Assembly: GCA_965246805.1 (NCBI GenBank)
Contig: CBDFFO010000009.1
Span: 620,001 to 684,000 of the forward strand
Reading direction: 5' to 3'
DNA from: Schlegelella_A sp965246805
GTDB lineage: Bacteria; Pseudomonadota; Gammaproteobacteria; Burkholderiales; Burkholderiaceae_C
DNA: 64,000 nucleotides
The stretch's first letter is position 1. Each line of letters begins with the position of its first letter. Under the pieces are notes generated by a model, which saw only the letters and a list, made by a program, of their open reading frames with translations, searched no databases and was not told where the DNA came from. The position numbers and the translations under genes were made by a program. Shown here piece by piece: positions 25,024 through 32,217 of this stretch.

Positions 25024-25632
25024 ATGACCGCCACGACCCCTTCCGATACCGCCGAATCGACCGTCGACTCGTTCACGTCGAAGCTCGCCGACACCTCGCG
25101 TCGGTTGCAGAGCACGGCCACCGAGATGTATGAGGAACGCGTGAGGCCGAGCGTCGAGGCGGTGACGACCTACGTGAAAGACGAGCCGGTGAAGACGATG
25201 CTGGTCGCGGCCGCCTGTGGCGCTGCGCTGATGGGCCTGGTCGCGATGGCCTCGCGCTCATCATCGCGGTCCCCGATCGGATCGATGTCGCCGCGCGGCG
25301 CGCGTCGGATGGTGCAAAGCGCGGCCGACGTCGCGGCGCAGATGGCCCACGACGCGATCGACCGTGCGTCCGACAAGGCCGATGCGGCCATGAAATCGAC
25401 GCGGGGCGCGGCCCAGTCGGCTCGCGACGGTGCCGCCACCGCGTTCGATAGCCTTTCCGACACGATGAAGGGCTGGCGCGACCAGGCTCAGCCGCTCGTC
25501 GACCGCATCCAGCCGCAACTCGATTCGCTGACCGCCTATGCCAAGAACGAGCCGGCGAAGTCGGCCATGATCCTGGCCGCCGCGGGCGCGTTGATCGCCG
25601 GTCTGGTTTCGATGGCGACATCAGACGACTGA
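25024..25632 (+). CDS. DUF883/ElaB-like membrane-anchored stress protein with duplicated anchor
   Basis: A 202-residue alanine-rich helical protein. The anchor unit of ElaB/YqjD-like proteins occurs twice: TYVKDEPVKTMLVAAACGAA, then LMGLVAMA (about 50-77), and AYAKNEPAKSAMILAAAGAL, then IAGLVSMA near the C-terminus. Between them is a long amphipathic region (VAAQMAHDAIDRASDKADAA). AAGGAG lies seven bases before the ATG and an intrinsic terminator follows, so it is probably a single-gene unit. Membrane and ribosome association is known for some relatives; the function here is unproven. Confidence 0.7.
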   Translation: MTATTPSDTAESTVDSFTSKLADTSRRLQSTATEMYEERVRPSVEAVTTYVKDEPVKTMLVAAACGAALMGLVAMASRSSSRSPIGSMSPRGARRMVQSAADVAAQMAHDAIDRASDKADAAMKSTRGAAQSARDGAATAFDSLSDTMKGWRDQAQPLVDRIQPQLDSLTAYAKNEPAKSAMILAAAGALIAGLVSMATSDD

Positions 25633-25654
25633 ACGCCTCCCCGCCGTCGTGCGA

Positions 25655-25680
25655 GGGCACCTGCGGGTGCCCTTTTTCTT
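25655..25680 (+). terminator. Intrinsic terminator
   Basis: GGGCACC-TGC-GGGTGCCC followed directly by TTTTTCTT, 22 bases after the DUF883-like gene. Confidence 0.85.
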
Positions 25681-25757
25681 GGGCTCGCGTCGATCACCCA
25701 CGGACTCATGCGCTGCGAGATACTGACGCTTCGGCATTTGTGCCGCGTCGAGGTCAG

Positions 25758-26546
25758 ATGAACGCACCGCTCGATACAGCCAAGTTCGTGTCGCTCCAGT
25801 CGACGGTGTCGGCCGAGGAGTGGCAAACCCGCGTCGACCTCGCCGCGGCCTACCGCCTCGTCGCGCTCTTCAAGTGGGACGATCTGGTCTTCACGCACAT
25901 CACGGCCCACATTCCGGGCACCGATCACTACCTCATCAACCCGTACGGATTGATGTTCGACGAGATCACCGCGTCAAGCCTGATCCGAATCGACCTGCAG
26001 GGCACCGTGCTGCAGGAGACGCCATTCCCGATCAACCCCGCCGGCTTCGTCATTCACAGTGCCGTGCACGCGGCGCGCCCCGATGTCCAGTGCGTGATGC
26101 ACACGCACACCTTGAACGGCATCGGCGTCTCTGCGCAGAAAGCGGGCATTCTGCCGATCTCGCAACACGCGATCTTCGTGCTCGCGAGCCTCGGCTATCA
26201 CGACTACGAGGGCGTCGCGCTCCGCGACGACGAGAAGCCGCGTCTCGTGGCCGACCTCGGGCGCAACACTTATCTGATGTTGCGCAACCATGGCCTGCTC
26301 ACGGTCGGGAGAACCATCGCCGAGGCGTTCCAGGCGATGTACTTCTTCGAAGCGACGTGCGCGATCCAGTTGCGTGCGCAGGCGGCCGGCACCCTGGCCG
26401 ACGGTGCACTCACCGAAATCAAGGGCGAGATCTTGCGCACCGCGAACGAACAGGCGCGCGCCGTCACGCGCGTCGGTGCGGGCCCCCTGATCTGGCCTGG
26501 CCTGTTGCGCCGACTCGGACGATCCGACGCGAGCTTTCGCGACTGA
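25758..26546 (+). CDS. Class II aldolase/adducin family protein
   Basis: A 262-residue metal-dependent aldolase-fold protein. The zinc-binding HTHT (in VQCVMHTHTLNGIG) and the later RNHGLLTVG match the class II aldolase/adducin domain; FTHITAHIPGTDHYLINPYG is typical of the subgroup annotated as class II aldolase without a defined sugar substrate. A kinase or epimerase neighbour that would hint at the substrate is absent; a hydroxybutyrate dehydrogenase gene follows after 64 bases. Confidence 0.88.
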   Translation: MNAPLDTAKFVSLQSTVSAEEWQTRVDLAAAYRLVALFKWDDLVFTHITAHIPGTDHYLINPYGLMFDEITASSLIRIDLQGTVLQETPFPINPAGFVIHSAVHAARPDVQCVMHTHTLNGIGVSAQKAGILPISQHAIFVLASLGYHDYEGVALRDDEKPRLVADLGRNTYLMLRNHGLLTVGRTIAEAFQAMYFFEATCAIQLRAQAAGTLADGALTEIKGEILRTANEQARAVTRVGAGPLIWPGLLRRLGRSDASFRD

Positions 26547-26610
26547 GTTAACCGGGGCGCGCTGCGCGAGTCGCCTGCCCAATCCTCACCGGTCCACCTG
26601 CACAATCCTC

Positions 26611-27393
26611 ATGAAGCTTCAAGACAAGATCTGCATCGTTACCGGTTCCGCCAGCGGCATCGGCAAGGAAATCGCGCTGACCTACGCCCGTGAGGGCGGC
26701 AAGGTCGTGATCGCCGATCTCAACCGCGAGGCGGCGGAGGCGACGGCCCGCGAGATCGGCGCGCACGGCCACACCGCGATGGCGGTGGCGATGGACGTGA
26801 CCGACGAGGGCCAGGTCAACGCGGCCATTGCCGAAGTGGTCGACGCGTGGGGCGGCATCGATGTGCTGGTGAGCAATGCCGGAATCCAGATCGTGCACGC
26901 GCTCGAGGAATTCCCGTATGCCGAGTGGAAGAAGATGATCGCGATCCATCTCGACGGTGCCTTCCTCACCACCAAGGCATGCCTGCCGCACATGTACAGA
27001 TCGGGGCGCGGCGGCAGCATCATCTACATGGGATCGGTGCATTCGAAGGAAGCGTCGCTGTTGAAGGCGCCCTACGTAGCGGCCAAGCACGCCTTGATAG
27101 GGCTTTCGAAAGTGATCGCCAAGGAAGGCGCCAAGCACGGTGTGCGCTCCAACGTCATCTGCCCTGGCTTCGTGCGCACGCCGCTCGTCGACAAGCAGAT
27201 TCCCGAGCAGGCCACAGCGCTCGGCCTCACCGAGGAACAGGTCGTGAAGAACGTGATGTTGAAGGACACGGTCGACGGCGAATTCACGACCACTGCCGAT
27301 GTGGCCGAGGTGGCACTGCTGTTCGCCAGTTTTCCGTCGAACGCTCTCACCGGGCAGTCGCTGATCGTCAGCCATGGCTGGTCGATGCAGTGA
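26611..27393 (+). CDS. 3-hydroxybutyrate dehydrogenase (second paralogue)
   Basis: A 260-residue short-chain dehydrogenase with TGSASGIG, SNAGIQIVHALEEFP, the YVAAK catalytic pair and PGFVRTPLVDKQIP, all typical of D-3-hydroxybutyrate dehydrogenase. It is clearly diverged from the copy at 10049-10831 (for example in the N-terminal 40 residues), so the two are old paralogues and not a recent duplication. No copy of the LysR-type promoter was seen upstream. Confidence 0.88.
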   Translation: MKLQDKICIVTGSASGIGKEIALTYAREGGKVVIADLNREAAEATAREIGAHGHTAMAVAMDVTDEGQVNAAIAEVVDAWGGIDVLVSNAGIQIVHALEEFPYAEWKKMIAIHLDGAFLTTKACLPHMYRSGRGGSIIYMGSVHSKEASLLKAPYVAAKHALIGLSKVIAKEGAKHGVRSNVICPGFVRTPLVDKQIPEQATALGLTEEQVVKNVMLKDTVDGEFTTTADVAEVALLFASFPSNALTGQSLIVSHGWSMQ

Positions 27394-27549
27394 ACCGCTT
27401 CGATCCAGGCGCGTGTGTAGGAGCGCGGCCTTTGCCCAGCGCCCGCTTGCCTGACACCCGATAGGGTGCTTCGCTCCGTCGGCGGGCGAACCGCCGTCGT
27501 TAGTCTCTCGCACCATTCTTCGCATTTGAAGAGACACAAGGAGAGCGCT

Positions 27550-27708
27550 GTGGGTATCGGCACCATTCTGTTGATCGTTCTGATCTTGTTGCTCGTCGGC
27601 GCGTTGCCGAGTTGGGGCCACAGCCGCAGCTGGGGCTACGGCCCGAGCGGCGGTCTGGGCCTGATCGTCGTGATCGTCCTCGTGCTCGTGCTGATGGGAA
27701 AGATATAA
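27550..27708 (+). CDS. DUF3309 family small membrane protein
   Basis: A 52-residue protein with two hydrophobic helices separated by a short Trp/Ser/Tyr/Gly-rich loop (GALPSWGHSRSWGYGPSGG), the form of DUF3309 proteins. GTG 27550 is chosen as start because AAGGAG lies six bases upstream and family members begin MGTILLI. Its function is unknown; relatives are common in proteobacteria, often near stress genes. Confidence 0.85.
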   Translation: MGIGTILLIVLILLLVGALPSWGHSRSWGYGPSGGLGLIVVIVLVLVLMGKI

Positions 27709-27744
27709 CGGTGCAGCCCGCCTCTCCGCGCGGGTAACCGGCCA

Positions 27745-27797
27745 ATGCCGAAGCGGCATCGCATCACCGTTACGATGATGCGATGCCGCTTCGGCAT
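27745..27797. repeat. Perfect 22-bp inverted repeat before xdhC
   Basis: Arms 27745-27766 and 27776-27797 are exact reverse complements (22 bp) around a 9-base loop, and each arm contains the smaller palindrome ATGCCGAAGCGGCAT. There is no T-tract on either side, so it is not a standard terminator. It ends 15 bases before the ATG used for the XdhC-family gene. Confidence 0.85.
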
Positions 27798-27812
27798 GTT
27801 GGGCGCCCGTTG

Positions 27813-28799
27813 ATGGACAGTCTCGATCTGCAGGTGTTGACGCAGGCACGCACATGGCGCGTAGACGGCCATGCGGTGTGGCTCGTCACGGTCATCGAAA
27901 CCTGGGGTTCGGCCCCGCGTCCGCCCGGGGCCCTGCTCGCGATGCGAGACGATGGCCAGATCGCGGGCTCGGTCTCCGGCGGCTGTGTCGAGGACGACCT
28001 GATCGACCGCGTCCGCCACGGCGATCGCGTGGCCAGCCCCTCGTTGATCACCTACGGTGTGAGCAAGGAAGAAGCGGCCCGCTTCGGCCTGCCGTGCGGC
28101 GGCAACCTTCGGCTCGTGCAGGAGCCTCTGGCCGACGTGGCGTGGATCGACGAGGTGCTGGCGCGAACGGGCCGTCACGAGCTGGTCGCCCGCACCCTCG
28201 ACTTGCAGACGGGCGTGACGGGAATCGAGTCTGCCGTTCGCGGCGACGCGTTTACATTCGACGGTTCCCGCATGCGTGCCCTCTTCGGCCCGCGCTGGCG
28301 CATGCTGGTGATCGGCGCGGGCCAGCTCTCGCGCGTGCTGGCTCAGATGGCACTCGCGCTCGACTTCGAAGTGATCTGCTGCGATCCGCGCGAAGAATAC
28401 GGCCTGACCTGGGACGTGCCGAACACCAGCTTCAGCAAGCGGATGCCCGACGACCTTTGCGTCGAGCTCCACCTCGACCCGCACAGTGCGGTTGTCGCGG
28501 TGACGCACGATCCCAAGCTCGACGACATGGCGCTGCTCGAGGCATTGAAGTCGCCCGCCTTCTACGTCGGCGCGCTCGGCTCGCGTGCGAACACGACACG
28601 TCGCAAGGAACGTCTTGCGCTCTTCGATCTCTCCGCAGGCGAGATCGATCGGCTGCACGGCCCGATCGGACTCGACATCGGGAGCCGCACGCCGGCCGAG
28701 ATTGCCGTCGCGATCCTCGCGGAAGTGGTCGCGGTGCGCAACGGCGTCGCGGTCACGCAGAAGAAGCGGCTCGAGTCGAGGCTTCGAGCGGCCCCGTGA
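27813..28799 (+). CDS. XdhC/CoxI family protein
   Basis: A 328-residue protein with an N-terminal XdhC/CoxI domain (VTVIETWGSAPRPPGALLAM, GSVSGGCVEDDL, PCGGNLRLV) and a C-terminal Rossmann domain (VIGAGQLSRVLAQMALALDF, YVGALGSRANTTRRKERL). Relatives insert or sulfurate the molybdenum cofactor of xanthine- or CO-dehydrogenase-type enzymes. No such enzyme gene is adjacent, so the client is unknown. ATG 27813 is preferred to ATG 27783, which lies inside the inverted repeat. Confidence 0.88.
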   Translation: MDSLDLQVLTQARTWRVDGHAVWLVTVIETWGSAPRPPGALLAMRDDGQIAGSVSGGCVEDDLIDRVRHGDRVASPSLITYGVSKEEAARFGLPCGGNLRLVQEPLADVAWIDEVLARTGRHELVARTLDLQTGVTGIESAVRGDAFTFDGSRMRALFGPRWRMLVIGAGQLSRVLAQMALALDFEVICCDPREEYGLTWDVPNTSFSKRMPDDLCVELHLDPHSAVVAVTHDPKLDDMALLEALKSPAFYVGALGSRANTTRRKERLALFDLSAGEIDRLHGPIGLDIGSRTPAEIAVAILAEVVAVRNGVAVTQKKRLESRLRAAP

Positions 28800-29560
28800 T
28801 CCCCTGGCTGCATCGATCGACCGACCCGTTCCCCGACACGGCATCCGCGCTCGGCCCCGAGTCCGATGCGCCCGGGTTGCTTGCAGCCGGTGGCGAACTC
28901 ACGGCTGAGCGCCTCACGCAAGCGTATTTGAACGGCGTCTTTCCATGGTTCAGCCCGGGCCAGCCAGTGTTGTGGTGGGCGCCCGAGCCGCGCATGGTGC
29001 TGTTGCCGGCCGAGTTCAAGCTGGCGCGTTCGCTGCGCAAGACACTGAAGCGTTTCGTCGCGACACCGGGTTGCGAATTGCGCATCGACTGCGCGTTTCC
29101 CTCGGTCATCGCCCATTGCGCGCATACCTTGCGCGACGGCGCAGCCGGCACCTGGATCGTGCCGGAGATGATCGATGCCTACCGGCGCTGGCATGAGGCG
29201 GGCGTCGTTCACAGCTTTGAGACGTGGATGGGCGGCGAGCTGGTCGGCGGGCTCTACGGCGTCGGCCTCGGCCGGATGTTCTTCGGTGAGTCGATGTTCT
29301 CGTTGCGCACCGACGCGTCGAAGATCGCGCTCGCCGGCCTGGTCGCGTTCTGCCTGACGAAGGGCATCGACACCATCGACTGCCAGCAGCGCACCTCGCA
29401 CCTCGCGTCGCTGGGCGCTGCGGAAATGCCCCGCGCGACGTTCGAGGCCCGCTTGCGCGCTGCCGCCGCGCGACCACCGATCGCCGATTGGTCCTATGAT
29501 TTATCGATGTGGCGGCAGCTCGGTTCGAGCAGCGCCTTTTCACCGGACATCGGCCCGTGA
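28796..29560 (+). CDS. aat: Leucyl/phenylalanyl-tRNA-protein transferase
   Basis: A 254-residue cytoplasmic enzyme that adds Leu or Phe to N-terminal Arg/Lys of proteins, making them ClpS/ClpAP substrates. Family motifs are GLLAAGGELTAERLTQAYLN, GVFPWFSPGQPVLWWAPEPR, SFETWMGGELVGGLYGVGLG and FFGESMFS. The GTG start overlaps the xdhC stop (GTGA) and its own stop overlaps the next GTG start in the same way, forming a tightly coupled N-end-rule pair. Confidence 0.95.
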   Translation: MIPWLHRSTDPFPDTASALGPESDAPGLLAAGGELTAERLTQAYLNGVFPWFSPGQPVLWWAPEPRMVLLPAEFKLARSLRKTLKRFVATPGCELRIDCAFPSVIAHCAHTLRDGAAGTWIVPEMIDAYRRWHEAGVVHSFETWMGGELVGGLYGVGLGRMFFGESMFSLRTDASKIALAGLVAFCLTKGIDTIDCQQRTSHLASLGAAEMPRATFEARLRAAAARPPIADWSYDLSMWRQLGSSSAFSPDIGP

Positions 29561-30420
29561 CCCACCCGAAAGAGCTTCCGCTCGCCTCACTGCAGTTCTA
29601 CGCCACGGCGCCCTACCCGTGCAGCTACATCGACGGTCGCATGGCACGTTCGCAAGTCGCGACGCCGAGCCACCTGATTCACGCCGATGCGTACTCGGGT
29701 CTCGTCGCCAACGGCTTTCGGCGCAGCGGCATGTTCACGTATCGGCCCTACTGCGATGGTTGCCGCGCGTGCCTGCCATTGCGCGTGCCGGTCGCGAACT
29801 TCGTCGCGACGCGGAGCCAACGCCGTGCGGTGCGGCGCCACCATTCGCTGGAGGCGAAGGTATTGCGCCTGTGCTTCGTGCCCGAGCACTACCAGCTCTA
29901 TCTGCGCTACCAGGCCGGCCGTCACATCGGCGGCGGCATGGATCAGGATTCGATCGACCAGTACACGCAGTTCCTTCTGCAGAGCCGCGTCAATTCACGC
30001 CTCGTCGAGTTCCGCACACCGTCGGTGGACGGCCGGGCAGGCGCGTTGAAGATGGTGTCCATCCTGGACATTCTGAACGACGGGCTCTCGGCCGTGTACA
30101 CCTTCTTCGAGCCCGAGGAACGTGCGAGCTATGGCACCTACAACGTGATGTGGCAGATTGAGCAGACCCGCCTGCTCGGATTGCCGCACGTCTATCTCGG
30201 CTACTGGATCGGCGGCAGCGCCAAGATGGCCTACAAAGCGCAGTTCGGGCCGCACCAGGTGCTCGTGAACGGCGAGTGGCGGTCGGGTGGCAGCGCGGCG
30301 GCGCGGCGCGATCCGTTCGAATCGCTCACATCGACCGTGGCGCTGACCTCGGCCCGCGAACTGGGCGTCGACGCGTTGGTGGGCGGTGAGGGTTTCGAAC
30401 CCCCGACCCCGACAGTGTGA
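29557..30420 (+). CDS. bpt: Aspartate/glutamate leucyltransferase (arginyl-transferase family)
   Basis: A 287-residue ATE/Bpt-family enzyme that transfers Leu to N-terminal Asp/Glu. The N-terminal YATAPYPCSYIDGRMARSQV and the cysteine set in FTYRPYCDGCRACLPLRVPV are family features, as is LGYWIGGSAKMAYKAQFGPH. It has a GTG start coupled to aat. The last 14 or so residues, through to the TGA at 30418-30420, are read from the antisense strand of tRNA-Val, so this tail is probably a by-product of read-through and not functional sequence. Confidence 0.92.
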   Translation: MTHPKELPLASLQFYATAPYPCSYIDGRMARSQVATPSHLIHADAYSGLVANGFRRSGMFTYRPYCDGCRACLPLRVPVANFVATRSQRRAVRRHHSLEAKVLRLCFVPEHYQLYLRYQAGRHIGGGMDQDSIDQYTQFLLQSRVNSRLVEFRTPSVDGRAGALKMVSILDILNDGLSAVYTFFEPEERASYGTYNVMWQIEQTRLLGLPHVYLGYWIGGSAKMAYKAQFGPHQVLVNGEWRSGGSAAARRDPFESLTSTVALTSARELGVDALVGGEGFEPPTPTV

Positions 30421-30451
30421 ATGTCGTGCTCTACCCCTGAGCTAACCGCCC
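30377..30451 (-). tRNA. tRNA-Val (CAC)
   Basis: A 75-base tRNA with acceptor stem GGGCGGT/ACCGCCC, A discriminator and encoded CCA. The anticodon stem CGACA/TGTCG closes the loop TTCACAC (anticodon CAC). Its 3' 44 bases overlap the 3' end of bpt on the opposite strand. Confidence 0.97.
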
Positions 30452-30559
30452 GCGCCTTCTGCCGGTCTGTACGCCGCTCGAGCCTGTCGCCGATACAGCG
30501 AAGCGCGCGATTTTGACACACGCGAATGTGTGGCGCGGCGTGAAGCCGCGCCCGGCCTC

Positions 30560-31270
30560 TCATGCCGCTGCGAACTGGTGGCGCCACACGGTGTGCCCGC
30601 CACTCGCCTGATCGACCTCGGCGAGGAGTGCGGCATGCGCGGTCGCTTCGTCGTCGCTCGCACTCAACACGCGCAGCACGAAGTTCGTCAGATCGACGGC
30701 CGGCACCACCGCCTCCCCGTCGGCTCGTCGATGCGCGTCGATCACGAGCGTTTCCTGGCCGCGCGTCATGCGGATATAAACCTCCGCCAGCAGGCCCGCA
30801 TCGAGCAACGCGCCATGCAAGGTGCGGCTCGCGTTGTTCACCTCGAGGCGCTTACAGAGCGCGTCGAGCGAATTTGATTTGCCGGGAAACATGTCGCGCG
30901 CCAGCAGGAGGCTGTCGGTGACGGTGTGGACCACCGTGTGGAACATCGGCTTGCCGACGCGCTTCAGTTCCTCGTTCAGGAACGCGGCGTCGAACGCCGC
31001 GTTGTGCATGATGACCTCGGCGCCGTGCACGAACGCGAGAAAATCGTCGACCACATGCGCGAAGAGCGGCTTGTCGGCCAGGAACTCGTCGGTGAGGCCG
31101 TGCACTTTGAGCGCGTCTTCGTGGTTGCGCCGCTCCGGGTTCAGGTAGAAGTGCAGGTCGCGGCCCGACAGACGGCGGTTCAGCATCTCGACGCAGCCGA
31201 TCTCGACCACCCGGTGGCCGAGGCCCGGCTCGAGGCCCGTGGTTTCGGTGTCGACGAAGATCTGGCGCAT
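30560..31270 (-). CDS. dnaQ: DnaQ-like DEDDh 3'-5' exonuclease, possible DNA polymerase III epsilon subunit
   Basis: A 236-residue exonuclease. Exo I is DTETTGLEP at residues 7-15, Exo II is in VIMHNAAFDAAFLNEEL and Exo III in RTLHGALLDAGLLAEVY, giving the full DEDDh set of proofreading exonucleases. The length matches proteobacterial DnaQ. The start at 31270 (MRQIFVDTETTG) is preferred to an upstream in-frame ATG at 31339 because family members begin immediately before DTET. lgt is immediately upstream on the same strand. Confidence 0.92.
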   Translation of the reverse strand: MRQIFVDTETTGLEPGLGHRVVEIGCVEMLNRRLSGRDLHFYLNPERRNHEDALKVHGLTDEFLADKPLFAHVVDDFLAFVHGAEVIMHNAAFDAAFLNEELKRVGKPMFHTVVHTVTDSLLLARDMFPGKSNSLDALCKRLEVNNASRTLHGALLDAGLLAEVYIRMTRGQETLVIDAHRRADGEAVVPAVDLTNFVLRVLSASDDEATAHAALLAEVDQASGGHTVWRHQFAAA

Positions 31271-31316
31271 GGGTTCGTGCAAGTTCCGATTCAGCGCGAC
31301 GCGCGATGCGTCGAAG

Positions 31317-32159
31317 TCATCGGGTGGGCTGAGGGGCAAGCATCGGCGGCACCGGTCGGCGCCGCGCCCAGACCCAGATCACGATGCCGGCAAGCACCAT
31401 CGGCACGCAAAGCCACTGACCTTGGCTCAGGCCGAGCGGTTGCCGATCGAGCGGCAGGAACGAGTCGGGCTGGCGGAAGCATTCGGCCACGAAGCGCAGC
31501 ACGCCGTAGCCGATCAAGAACAGCGCCGAGACCTCGCCGAGCCGCCGGGTCTTGCGCCCGTAGATCCACAACACCACGAACAGCAGCAGACCTTCGAGCA
31601 GCATCTGGTAGATCTGCGAAGGGTGGCGCGCGACGGGCCCGCCCTGCGGAAAGACCATCGACCACGGCAACGTCGGGTCGGCCGGCCGGCCCCACAACTC
31701 GCCATTGATGAAGTTGCCGAAGCGCACCGCTGCGAACCCGGTCGGCACGCACGGCGCGACCAGGTCGGCCACGTCGAAGAACGGGCGCATGCGCGAACGC
31801 GCGAAGAGCGCCATGCCGATGATGACGCCGATCAGCCCGCCATGGAACGACATGCCGCCCTTCCAGACGGCAAGGATCTGCAGCGGCTCGGCGAGGTATT
31901 CGGAAAGTTTGTAGAAGATCACGTAGCCGAGCCGGCCGCCGATAACGGTACCGACCACGCCGTAGAAGAGCACGTCTTCGACATCGCGTCGGGCCCAGCC
32001 GGTGGCAGCGAACTGCGGGTGCCTGATGCGACGATTGGCGAGCCACAGGAAGAGCGCGAAGCCGACCAGATAAGTGATGCCGTACCAGTGGATGGCGAGC
32101 GGCACGCCGAAGCGCGTGAGGTCGATCGCGATCGGGTCGAATTGGGGATACGGCAGCAT
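31317..32159 (-). CDS. lgt: Phosphatidylglycerol-prolipoprotein diacylglyceryl transferase
   Basis: A 280-residue inner-membrane enzyme that lipidates the cysteine of prelipoproteins, the first step of lipoprotein maturation. It has seven hydrophobic helices, and the Lgt signature is visible: GGRLGYVIFY, then KGGMSFHGGLIG, RFGNFINGELWGRP and ARHPSQIYQ. It lies divergent from ilvD, with 58 bases between the starts. Confidence 0.97.
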   Translation of the reverse strand: MLPYPQFDPIAIDLTRFGVPLAIHWYGITYLVGFALFLWLANRRIRHPQFAATGWARRDVEDVLFYGVVGTVIGGRLGYVIFYKLSEYLAEPLQILAVWKGGMSFHGGLIGVIIGMALFARSRMRPFFDVADLVAPCVPTGFAAVRFGNFINGELWGRPADPTLPWSMVFPQGGPVARHPSQIYQMLLEGLLLFVVLWIYGRKTRRLGEVSALFLIGYGVLRFVAECFRQPDSFLPLDRQPLGLSQGQWLCVPMVLAGIVIWVWARRRPVPPMLAPQPTR

Positions 32160-32217
32160 GCCCGAATGATAAGGTGAGGCCTTTTTTCAACGTGAGAGAG
32201 CCCTTGGGCTGCCCGAC

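Noticed and set aside
30378..30420. The bpt tail GGEGFEPPTPTV as a conserved C-terminal motif
   Set aside because: It is the translation of the complement of a tRNA gene, a common artefact, and not family sequence.
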